From the NCBI GenBank assembly GCA_009760855.2, contig WPIO01000585.1, forward strand, positions 1 to 22,172: a stretch of 22,172 nt of DNA, written 5' to 3'. Made by a program: the position numbers and the translations under genes. Of this stretch, positions 1 through 8,909 are shown in pieces; the first letter of the stretch is position 1, and the number at the start of each line of letters is the position of its first letter. The notes beneath the pieces were generated by a model. That model worked only from the letters and a program-made list of their open reading frames with translations. It had not been told where the DNA came from and did no database searches. The DNA comes from Cristatella mucedo. Its lineage: Eukaryota > Bryozoa > Phylactolaemata > Cristatellidae.

Positions 1-1019
1 GTAACTCATTCTGGTTATATGGGTCTATTAGATGTCGTCTTTGAGATCTTTTGCTTTCATCCACTTAATCTTCGTGGCAGAAATTCTGCTCGGGGTGTCG
101 TATGCTAAATCGCCTACAGTATTTTCCACTGAAATCGCATCTCCTATTGCCACATCTGATTCATGCTGCCTAGCTGACTAAGCTAGTATTTGTACATTAC
201 TCACTTCCACGATCACCTTCCTGAATTTTCCATTTATTTCATATTACTGTACGTCAAGAGAGGCAATCTATGCACACCGCAAGTTACCGAAAATTTCCCG
301 GCTGAATCAAAAGCATCTCATCCTGATTTCTATAATCTATTCAAAACGTGGAAAAGCAAGAGGGCACAAATACGATCTCTGAAACACAATCACAGTATCT
401 TTGCATGTATACTGGAAAATATATAACGTGGCAAGATTTTACGTTTCGACGACTAAACCACATTTTCGTCGGGCGACGTTGTAGTCAACTGTTGATATAC
501 CTTTCTCATACCTCCAAAAACTGGTGTTGATCCTCAGCTTCCTACCTACGAGCCACGGTAAGCTTCACCAATAAGCAGCCAATTTTTGAGAACGCACTAG
601 TTCGCTTGAACAGCTGAGCATTTCGTACAGAGTGGCCCATTAGTGGTAATTGAAGGAAAAGCTGCCAGGGAGAGACTCGAAGGGCAAAGGTCTGATCCAC
701 TGACCACATCTTGGAGGTCGTCAACAGAGGGACTGAAGCAGCATTGATGCAATGCATTTGCATTTTGCTTGGCGACATATTGGCAGCACATGATCTCCAG
801 CTTTAGAAATCACAGTCTCGACCTCGGTCAGGAAGAGCCAACGCCTTAACTCCTGGGTTATTACGGCCCCGGACCATGACCCTGCCGCAACCAAGCCAAG
901 CCAAAGTGCATGAGGTTAGTGCAGCAAGCTCTGACCATAGATGCAGTGGATCTACAAGCCAATCCTGGCAGAGAATCTCTTGCAGACCTTCCTCTTTCTC
1001 CAGAACATAGGCAAAGTAC

Positions 1020-1290
1020 TGAGAAAGAGATCAAGTTATCTGAGGGCGTTATACAAATTTATTATCTTCTGATTTGACAGGCTGCTCTGTATAGCGGCAG
1101 AAAATTATTTAAGACTATTCCTAAATATTTATGAAGCAATGAATGATCGCCACACATGGTATACAGGATTCGAACCCTCGACCTCGGGACTAATGTCACG
1201 AACACCAAAAAATCGTGGGCTATTTGCATCATATAAACTTGTTCAGACAGCGACAGGAAATGAGACGACGAGCCGCTCATTAATAATAAT
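1020..1290 (-). mobile_element. tRNA-derived SINE, in repeat copy A
   Basis: Read on the minus strand, 1177-1166 is GGGTTCGAATCC, a perfect Pol III B box. It is preceded by a T-arm-like context and followed by a body ending in the shared CGCCCTCAGA module (1055-1020). The same body words, a CGCTATACA block followed by a GTNAAATCAG block, recur in the SINE at 19370-19560, which supports a real dispersed family. The A box is degraded here. The head is about tRNA length, but the rest does not fold as a plausible functional tRNA, so I call it a SINE and not a tRNA gene. Confidence 0.65.
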
Positions 1291-2049
1291 TATTCGGAAA
1301 TGATTGCGAAACATTTTCTGTGATATGGACGGCATACCCAATTATTGCATAACTTCCGGGATCTGATTAGGCCTCGGTCATTGGTCTGCCGAGCTGCCAT
1401 GCTGCTGCTGAAACTCGGGCAGTTGTGATCGTCAGCACCTGCAAGATGATCTTTAAGTCTGCCCACTTTCAGCTCAGTAGAGTTAAAATAATGGGACCAG
1501 CTTGTAAAGGATTACGGCAGCATCGACGTTGAGCCGGGCTTTTGGAAAATTGCGTCTCGACGTCAGCTGCGTCCTACCTGCCAGAGCTTTGGCGTTTCTA
1601 ATATGGCGCCAGCTGCTAGCAAAATTGCAGCTAGGAATGCTTGTCGCGAACGTGGTGAGATGAAATCTGTTTGCTAGGAAATGCTTACCGAAGGCAGCTG
1701 AGGATGTGAGTGCGCTACAAATAACTCTCCGATGTAAAATCCATATGGTCCACGTGGCTTCGTCAGAAGTTGCAGATAGAGATACATCTCATTAAGTGAA
1801 TGCTGCTTTCTACCACTTTTTACCAACCAGGACTGGCTCTACAGCAGTGCATAAATTTCAACGTTCGGTAGCCAGTTTTTTGTTTTTCCCACTCCCTCTC
1901 TCTTTCTCGATGTAATATAATGCATCTTTATATGTAGCTCCACAAAGCCGTGTAGATTTTGTGTGTGCTCCACAGGAGAGTTTGTGTAAAGCACTGTCAC
2001 CCTTTGTGGCTTTTGGTACGCATTTGGTAGCCAACAGATTACATCTCAC

Positions 2050-2360
2050 TCAACAAACAGAATCTGGAAAGCATAGCAGAGTCAGGAGAGCAGTTGAGGT
2101 AGTGAGTCAAATGGAAGTAGCAGCTCAGGACCACTGAAAACGATAAGCCCTAGTCGGCAGCATGAGAGTAGTGGTTGTAGGGTAAGAACTGTGAAAGTGA
2201 GTTCCACAGTCTGCGACTTGCAGAGCTAAAGCTTTTTTCGCCAACGGTCTTTATGCAGATCAATAGAACAGCTTGTCCATTGTCCGTTCAGAACCTAAGG
2301 GTACGAAGAGGCTGAAACTGGTGCAGCAGTTCGACTACGTATGATGGAGCCAAGCAGAGG
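2050..2360 (-). mobile_element. LINE 3'-end remnant, copy A (minus strand)
   Basis: This is the counterpart of 10830-11275. The minus strand matches that copy closely, but its reverse-transcriptase C-terminal frame is broken by small indels, so only scattered words of the LINE C-terminus can be read. It is followed on the minus strand by the same 3' region, with the words TTTTCAGTGGTC and CACTACCTCAAC. Its identity rests on the better-preserved second copy. It is non-functional. Confidence 0.55.
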
Positions 2361-2379
2361 CTGGCCTTTTGGGTAAGCT

Positions 2380-2470
2380 CCCTCTCTCTTTCTCTTTTCC
2401 TCTTTCTCTCGCACTCTTTTCTCTATTTCTCTCTTTCTCTCATCCTCTCTCCCTCTCCTCTCTCTTTTTG
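2380..2470. repeat. Imperfect CT/TCTTTC-rich simple repeat
   Basis: About 90 bases of impure CT and TTTCTC runs on the plus strand. The homologous site in copy B (11286-11395) contains a much purer and longer CT run. The 76-codon minus-strand open frame through this tract is low complexity (Arg, Glu, Lys) and is not a gene. Confidence 0.85.
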
Positions 2471-2694
2471 TCCAGCCTAGCTGTTCCAACTTTTTGCCAA
2501 TCACGGTAGAGATCGCAAAACCCACTCTACTGATTCATCAGTTTACCGTGCCTCGAACCAACCTAAAACGCTTTGGTTTGCAGCAGATGGAAAGCGTCTT
2601 GAAAGAGAATGAGTTCTCTAAGGGCACTTAAGCGAGTGTATTATTACTACTATTATTATTGTGAGACTATTCCTATAGTTCCTAATCTCACCGT

Positions 2695-2928
2695 GATTAA
2701 ATTTATGTCACTACAGTGACTAAATGTATGTCTTTGTGGGAAATATACGGTGTACGTGTCACTTTGGCGACTGTCACCCAAAAGAGCTATTGTAAACTAT
2801 GGGTTACCTCATTCATCATTCCCGGAGTCACTAATTTTCATCATGTTCGCCTTAAATCTTGCCCAAGTAACAGCTAAGCACAATTACCATATTAAAAATG
2901 CCTTTGATAATATAGCACTTTCCCATAG
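2695..2928. other. Left part of the unique interior; no gene seen
   Basis: This lies between the end of repeat copy A and the palindrome at 2929. I see no coding signal. A short open frame at 2750-2944 has no recognisable domain. A small near-palindrome, GTCACT-AC-AGTGAC, sits at 2707-2720. Confidence 0.5.
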
Positions 2929-3050
2929 AGTAGTTATGTTTTGAACGTTATGGAGCCTAGGGCTCAGCCTCGACCCTCAATCTCGCACAGCTCGATCGAG
3001 GGTCTTCGTCTGAGACCACTAGTCTCCATAACTTTCAAAACCAAACTACT
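2929..3050. repeat. 122-bp imperfect palindrome upstream of the polymerase
   Basis: The outer arms 2929-2955 and 3024-3050 are reverse complements at about 24 of 27 positions. The inner segments (2956-2982 and 2994-3023) continue the pairing, with words such as CTCAG/CTGAG and GACCCTC/GAGGGTC, leaving a loop of about 11 bases near 2985. The whole could form one long imperfect hairpin. It lies about 120 bases before the first polymerase ATG, at the start of the AT-rich element. It could be a small palindromic insertion, an old terminal repeat of the element, or a foldback element. I cannot decide which. Confidence 0.7.
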
Positions 3051-3150
3051 CACTCAACACTAGACTCGCTGTCGCTCAACATAGTGGTTTCGCCTACTTT
3101 GTTGTTTATCCTTTACTCTAACATATTAAAATTCGATTGAAAGAAAAAAG

Positions 3151-3166
3151 ATTATATAGTATAAGA
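3151..3166 (+). promoter_or_regulatory. Possible TATA-like element before the polymerase ATG
   Basis: TTATATAGTATAAG lies immediately before the ATG at 3168, after an A-rich run (AAAGAAAAAAG). An AT-rich core promoter or viral-type promoter directly at the start codon is possible. A standard Pol II TATA box would normally lie farther upstream, and AT-rich DNA produces such words by chance. Confidence 0.2.
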
Positions 3167-3167
3167 T

Positions 3168-3410
3168 ATGTCTAACAATGATTATGTTGTGCGACGTGAG
3201 GGTGAACATTTTAGCGATCACGCTAAACGTGTTAGAGAAGAAGTACGAAAAAGAACAGGGCTTTGGCCTAAGTATCCATTTTCAAAGGCTAGTTTAGATA
3301 AAATGATATCTAGCTTGCAAGTAATTCCAAATAAAAACATAGAAATTCCTCTCAAAAGTAAAGAAGTAAAGAATATGCAATGGTCAATGAGAGAGAATCA
3401 AGAAGATTAA
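3168..3410 (+). pseudogene. N-terminal open segment of the PolB element (80 codons)
   Basis: This is the first clear open frame after the palindrome. It starts at ATG 3168 and its product is hydrophilic, rich in Lys, Arg and Glu, with no recognised domain. It overlaps the next polymerase segment, which is in another frame and is open from the ATG at 3380. The frame is therefore either broken by a frameshift somewhere in 3360-3410, or this is a separate small protein whose end overlaps the polymerase start. The AT-rich, Lys/Asn-rich composition matches the polymerase downstream and not the flanking repeats, so I treat it as part of the same element. The segment has no in-frame stop before 3408. 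Whether it belongs to the polymerase polypeptide cannot be settled here. Confidence 0.45.
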
Positions 3411-4981
3411 TGAGAATTGAGGAGAATGGTTGGTTTTTAGGTAAAACCTCATCAGACGGTAAGTTTATGGACTATGAGTATGTTGGTTTAGATAGAGGTG
3501 AAATAGACTTTGATAAAATTTGTGACAGAACTGCCGACGGACTTATCAGAGTGATAAGGGACATACTCAAGAACAAGAAAGATTTAAAAATGACAATGAT
3601 TGTATCTCCAATTCTAGAATCGGAAAACGGATCTTTCTGCAATCAGCCGTTTTCTGGCATACCTAATGTAATGATAAATAGGACTAGTAACATTGAGTCT
3701 ATTATTAAAATGCAATTCGTTTCTTTTAAGGAAAGGATTGAAGAATGGCTAGACAAATTATCTAGTTGGAGTCTGTCTGCAATTAATGCTTTATATGCAA
3801 AGTTTACTCATTTTAGACGTCGTTTTGGAGGGAGTTATTTACCTATGCCTAAAGGATAAGAGAAAAAGTGGTCAACCTTGAATATAAAGAATGAATCACA
3901 TAACTGTTGTGCATTGTGGTGTGTACTAAGATTTCTTCATCCTAGAGACAATCATCCAGAGTTAATTGCAGATCTTACTAAGATACTTTTTGAAAAATAT
4001 AATCATCTTATTCCTACTTTGACAAACTTGTTTAATGTAAGACCTGGATATTCTCAAGCGTAAAGTATTTCAGACATACCTATTTTAGCAAAACTGTTTG
4101 ACATTACAATAAATGTTTGTCAGTATTGCAGCAAAGATTTAAGCCCACTTCTTATAGTTGATGAGGAAAATGGGAAGCACTTAGATCTTCTTTTATACAG
4201 CAATGAAGATAAGACAGTCTCTCATCATGTAATCATTAAGAATTTTAATGGACTTTGCAGAAGCTCAAAGGGATTTGGCACTCAACTAACTTGTAAGAGA
4301 TGTATCTGCAGATTTTATTCTCAAGATAAACTTGCACAACATATTGATGCATGTAAGAAAGGAAATGATGGCAGGTCTAGAATAAAAATGCCTGAGGAAG
4401 GAGAAAAGTGTTACTTTAAGGAATACTCAAAAACGTTATGGTGTCCATTTGTTGCTTATGCAGACTCTGACTGTTTGCTTAGTGATGTAAGAAAGACTGA
4501 TAAGGGAGATAATAGTATTCCTAAAGGTTCTTTTCAAAAACACATTCCACATTCAAGCGCATATACAACTATAGATTACAAAGGAGAAAGATAAAGTTTC
4601 AAATTACTTAAGGGTCCAAATAATGTAAGAGAGTTAGTACATAATCTACTAGAGGAAGTAGATTCAATCAAAAAAGAATTGAGAGAGATTCTTCCTAAGT
4701 ATAAGAAATACGATTATAAAACTATGACTAGTGAAGAGAGTAAGGCATACAACTCGGCAACTGTTTGTTATATTTGCAACCTAGATGTAAAAGATGATAA
4801 GGTTTTTGATCACTGTCATCTTACTGGCAAGTTTCGAGGTGCTGCACACAACGAGTGTAATCTTAATGTTAGTATTAATCCAGAAAAGTATAAGCTTCCT
4901 GTATTTACGCGTAATCTAAAAGGATATGATTCACATTTTTTAGTTCAGGAGTTTCATGGTCAAAAACTTAAAAAAGCGTAA
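3380..4981 (+). pseudogene. PolB pseudogene, N-terminal half: zinc-finger-like motif, exonuclease motif I, endonuclease VII-like domain
   Basis: One frame runs through this segment, interrupted only by TAA at 3857, 4061, 4592 and 4979. From 4064 to 4591 there is no stop. The order of parts is as follows. An N-terminal domain ends near 3856 and is followed by a Cys-Cys, HPRDNHPE-containing stretch (3905-3961) typical of these proteins. A zinc-finger-like CxxC...HxxxC has cysteine codons at 4292 and 4301, histidine at 4340 and cysteine at 4352. Exonuclease motif I, YADSDC, is at 4457-4474, with D-x-D in place of the usual D-x-E. Next comes an HNH endonuclease VII-like domain with CYIC at 4766-4777 and DHCHLTGKFRGAAHNECN at 4808-4861. 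The exonuclease II motif NLKGYD is at 4913-4930. The family's role would be genome replication with proofreading. The HNH part is related to phage T4 recombination endonuclease VII. The gene is broken and cannot make one protein under the standard code. Confidence 0.85.
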
Positions 4982-4991
4982 TTGCAAATAA

Positions 4992-5397
4992 TATGGAAAA
5001 TATATAAACATTGAAATCGGAGCTCTTAGTTTTAGAGATTCACTTCAGCTGATGAATAAAGGATTCCCAGACTTAGTTAAAAATGTTGTTAAGTCAGAGA
5101 AACCACTAAAATATACTAGAGATAAGTTCTTTATGCTTAGCGATAAAGAATTTGAGTTGTTATCAGCAAAGGGAGTTTTTTCCCTATGAATATGTCGATT
5201 CTTTCTCAAAGCTAGAAGATAAAAGTTTGCCTCCAATAAAATGTTTTTATAGTACATTAAACGATAGCAACATTGGAGAAAAGGATTATAATACAGCGCA
5301 AGAAGTGTGGAGATTAATGAAGAAAATTGACTCACTTACTGAAGATACTTTAGAAAAATATAGTGATATTTATCTCACAATGGATGTTTTCAACTAG
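4992..5397 (+). pseudogene. PolB pseudogene, middle part: end of exonuclease domain
   Basis: The conserved frame shifts between 4979 and 4992, and a TAA at 4989 also lies in the new frame. It then runs to about 5175. A T6 run at 5176-5181 appears to hold one base too many, since the conserved PYEYVDSF motif (5182-5205) resumes in the next frame. That frame continues through the exonuclease III motif YLTMD (5371-5385), where Y-x-x-x-D is intact, and stops at TAG 5395. The next conserved words, ADVF and onward, read in a third frame from 5397. This middle part thus carries two to three frameshifts, the clearest sign that the gene is dead and not merely using a different stop-codon assignment. 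Confidence 0.75.
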
Positions 5398-6202
5398 CTG
5401 ATGTTTTTAAACATTTTAGACATCTCTCAAAAAGAATTGATGGTCTGGATCCTGCCAACTTCTTTACTGCTCCTGGTTTAACTTGGTGTGCAGGTTTAAG
5501 ATTTTCAAAAGTTTGATTAGATTTATTATCAAACTTTGAAGATTTCAATTTCTTTGAGAGTGCAATCAGGGGAGGTATAACGCAAGCATCTTGCAGGCAT
5601 GTGAAGGCTAACAACCAAATGGCATCTAATTATGATAGCACAAAGAAAAAGAGTTGGCTACTCTATGTTGATGCAAATTCTCTTTATGCGACTGCGATGA
5701 CTCAATTCTTGCGGACAATTAATTTTAAGTTTGTAGATGATAAGCAGATTAAATCATTTACAAACAAAAAAATATTAGGAGTAAGAGAAAATTCAAAGAC
5801 TAGCTATGCTTTTGAGGTTGACATGCACTGTCCAGAGGATTTAAATAATGTTTATTCTGATTATCCTCATTTACCAATTAGGAGAGAAGTTGCAACAGAT
5901 GAGTATTCATCTTATTAAAATAAAACTTTAGCTAAAGATGATCATGAAAGTAAAGTTAAGAAATTGATTCTTGATCCTTAACCAAGAGAGAAGTACATTA
6001 TTCATTATAGAAATTTGCAGTTTGCTTTAGAAAGGGGCTATGTCTTGACAAAAATACATAGAGTAATGAGTTTTTCGCAAAGCTATTGGTTGAGTGGTTA
6101 CATTAAAAATAACATTGAGAGAAGAAAAGATGCTAAAGATGAGTTTGAAAAAGAATACTATAAGTTAAAAAATAATGCCTTCTATGGGAAGATAATGGAA
6201 AA

Positions 6203-6234
<32 letters not shown>

Positions 6235-7081
6235 TAAACATCGAGTTATTTGATTTAAAGTTCGACAAGGATGTTGAAACATCAAATAAAAGAGTTATGA
6301 GTGCAAGATTTAAAGATAGAAGACTTTTCAACATGGATCTTGTTGGAATAGAAACGACAAAACCTGAAATCTATCTTAACAAACCTATTCACTTAGGTTT
6401 TGTTATTCTTGAGATATCAAAATTAGTAATGCAAGACTTTTATTATAACACAATGAAAGATAATTATGGAGATGCGCTGACACTTGCATATACTGATACT
6501 GATTCTTTAGTCATGAAGATAAATACAGAGGATGTTCATAAGGACTTTGAGAATTATATAGATTATCTAGACTTCTCTGGCTATCCAAAAAATCAAGAAG
6601 TGTGCAAATTAGAAGGATTTTAGAAAATGATGGTAAAAAATAAAGGAAGCTTAGGAAAATTTAAAGATGAGATAGCAGATAAATATACAATTGACACAGA
6701 AACCAAAGATTTCATTGAAGATAAAAATGGAATTACGATAGAGAACTCTGTTGTACTAGATGAGGGAGTTTTCTTAAGACCGAAATTGTACTCTATGCAA
6801 ATAGCAGTTTCAACAAATAATGGTATAGAAGTGAAGTCTTCAGCAAAGAAAGCTAAAGGTACAAAAAAGGATGTTGTAAAGAAATATTAATCACATTCAG
6901 ATTAGTTAGGATGTCTTGAGACTGGCAAAAATGTTTATCGCAATCAATCAAGATTTCAAACAAGAAATCATCATATTTATACTATAGCACGACAACAAAA
7001 AAAGCATTATCTGCCTTTGATTCAAAACGATACTGGTTGGACTGTGGAATCTGCAGCTACGCTTATGGGCACTATAGAATT
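5397..7081 (+). pseudogene. PolB pseudogene, palm/fingers/thumb and C-terminal end
   Basis: One frame holds from 5397 to about 7002, interrupted by TGA 5514, TAA 5916, TAA 5979, TAG 6621, TAA 6888 and TAG 6903. Conserved blocks in order are DPANFFTAPGLTW (5448-5486), a RGG-containing block before 5600, motif A DANSLYATAM (5670-5699), motif B KLKNNAFYGKIMENVR (6162-6209), motif C YTDTDS (6489-6506) and RPKLY with the KxY motif (6780-6791). After a frameshift near 7003-7018, the C-terminal signature ends in YAYGHY (7058-7075). The catalytic carboxylates of motifs A and C and the motif B lysine are all present. This order and spacing identify a protein-primed family B polymerase of the organellar/viral/Polinton type. 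An AG microsatellite is inserted in frame just after motif B. Similarity stops soon after 7081. Confidence 0.88.
6207..6234 (+). repeat. (AG)14 microsatellite inside the polymerase, after motif B
   Basis: Fourteen AG units encode alternating Arg-Glu directly after the motif B block (KNNAFYGKIMENVR). The frame is the same before and after the run. Related proteins have only a short basic link here, so most of the run is a later expansion. Confidence 0.9.
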
Positions 7082-7812
7082 GCTTCTGATACAAGTGCCC
7101 ACTTTGTACGAACGGTAGTGCACTGCGGCATCGAAGTGTCTACACATGACGAATTTACGGATTTCTACATCATATGCGACTTGTATCCAACGTGCTGATT
7201 CTTGGTAGATCGAGATGCATGTGTGAAGCTTGTTAAAGTGCTTACGATTTTTAAAAAGCTTCATTTTCAGTGACATGTACCTTTTAAATTCCATAGCTTG
7301 GTCAAAACTTCGCAAGTGCTCGTTAATGGTTCTCATGTATACAGTTGCTTCGTAAGAGAATGCATTTAAGGCCTCTCTTGGAGTAGTGCACCGTGATGAG
7401 TGTGCAATCCAGGAATCGACCACTCGTTTGCGGATGTGACTGGTCTTTTGCCACACCGTCGCCTCGCCAGTTCTTGTCTATGAGCGTGCGACATGAACTG
7501 TTGATGGAGCTCCTTGTGCACTGCCACTGCCACTGCCATCGCTGTAGCAGCCGCCACGGCAAACCATGTAGGGGTTAGTGTAGCGCTCACTGTTAGTTGT
7601 CTAAAGCAACTCTCGAGTTCAACAACTCGGTTGTTGTACGTGTTCAGGTGCCGCTGCGCTGAAGAATGGGTCGCACGACTGCCTGCACAGCACGGCTGCC
7701 ACCTCGTCGGGGCGTCACTAACCTTCTCTCCTTTCTTGCAACCCATTAGTCCTATGGAACTAAAGTTGTATATATAGTAGTTCAGCAAGTTGGTGTAAAT
7801 TATTAGTGTCAA
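7022..7812 (-). other. Unrecognised minus-strand open region, convergent with PolB
   Basis: Two overlapping minus-strand open frames, 7812-7366 (148 codons) and 7456-7022 (144 codons), could be one sequence with a frameshift or a splice near 7456-7400. The first has a hydrophobic Ala/Val segment at residues 82-98, but this comes partly from a CACTGC-type short repeat at 7515-7540, so a membrane span is doubtful. The second is rich in Arg, Lys and His, and its last 20 or so codons are antisense to the polymerase C-terminus. I recognise no domain. The region is clearly more GC-rich than the polymerase, which argues against a shared origin. It could be a host exon, another decayed element, or chance open frames. 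Confidence 0.25.
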
Positions 7813-8909
7813 AATAACCCCAGGTAACTTTCCTAGTGTCCTCTGTAGAATGTAATGTGTTGCCTGTTAACTGTGAGCTGCCTATCGTCGCCTCTAGCTG
7901 TCCAGCAGTACTTATGTTTTCCTAAATCGAGACTATGCTCTTTATCGGTGCCTTTTAGTGCGACGTACTAAAGGCAGGGAAAAGAAGTCTTTGGAGTTAT
8001 CTCCCCTTAGTGTTTCTCCTATCCTCCCGTCTGCTGGAGGGCAGTGTCGACATGCTTTTCTCTTACTGTTTGACTAGCCGATACCGATGTAAATTCTCGG
8101 AAAACTCCTAATTTATTTTCTCCGGTGACCTAGCTGGCTGGTGAGGCCGCCGTACTGACCGAGCGACCGTTAATCTTGCAGCTCTTTCTTTTGTGTTGGA
8201 AAATCTTCATCGGAGAAAGTGAGGAATAATTCAAAATAGTTTTGATAGTTTTTATTATCAAACGAACTTTTTATTCTCAAACAAAAGTGCACTGTCACTC
8301 AAAAAAAGTTCCAAAAATATTCTTACGCTTTTAGAGTAATTGTTTCGGCGCAGTAAATACTGGTTTGCAATAACGCTCGAGATGCAATTTCAATCATGTC
8401 CAGACTGTATTGGAGCTCATGTGAAGACTTAGGAGTTAGCCGGAAGTTAACTGCGAATACCAAAAAGTAGCTAGAGAATTGAATCAATTTAACAAAGTAG
8501 TAATTAATGATAACCAAAAAATTAAAAAAATCCTGCTTCCCTCACTGAAAGCTATGAATTAGCTGAACTGTATATGATTGAGTTGACTGCTCACTGCAAG
8601 ATGGTAGACACATATTAACGGTAGTACAGGCATAAATGTTAGGAGATGGTTACTGACCTTCACGTTTAGAGAATTGGTCAGAAAATGGCTAAATGCATGT
8701 ACCGTTTGATACTTTTTACCAGATACGCATCCAAAACGACTTAGTTTAACCGTTTGAGATATCGCCAGCTTTGAAGCACAGCTGTTTTTCAAAGAGGCTG
8801 AAATGCCTGTGGCCTCGATTAGCCTGTCGAAGAGTGGTTCGACGGGCACCCTGCATTTGAGTTCGATAGGCGTGCCGGATGTTTGCCTCATGGCGCCGAT
8901 TAAATTGTT
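7813..8909. other. Right part of the unique interior; no recognised gene
   Basis: No domain or RNA gene is recognisable. It contains an AT-rich stretch (about 8215-8330) with a small stem (GATAGTTTTTATTATC, 8247-8262) and another AT-rich stretch near 8460-8535. A minus-strand open frame of 119 codons (8918-8559) has no recognised domain. It runs into the start of repeat copy B, so it may be an extension of that repeat that lies outside the window for copy A. Confidence 0.4.

Larger units (their letters stand above)
1..2694. repeat. Composite direct repeat, copy A (left end outside window)
   Basis: This stretch is repeated in the same orientation at 8910-11622. The two copies align along their whole length with small indels and point differences, roughly one difference in ten where I compared them directly. 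The left end starts inside the repeat, because the window edge matches position 8910 exactly in register. The right end of similarity is sharp: both copies read ATCTCACCGT and then diverge. On its minus strand the unit carries, from right to left, a copy of the shared TATAGCGCCC module, a CT/GA-rich tract, the C-terminal end of a LINE reverse transcriptase with its 3' region, a tRNA-derived SINE, and a second copy of the module. No intact protein gene is present. Short open frames here are not conserved in length between the copies, which argues against coding. Confidence 0.9.

Noticed and set aside
1155-1245. Possible minus-strand tRNA gene (perfect B box GGGTTCGAATCC)
   Set aside because: The A box and acceptor stem are not recognisable, and the same sequence with a shared body recurs at two other sites, as expected for a SINE.
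2295-2525. Minus-strand frame of 76 codons rich in Arg, Glu and Lys
   Set aside because: Its middle is a CT/GA simple repeat, and the equivalent frame in copy B has a very different length.
8120-8180. A-box-like words (CCTAGCTGGCTGGTGAGGCC) suggesting a tRNA or SINE head
   Set aside because: No B box follows at the needed distance on either strand.
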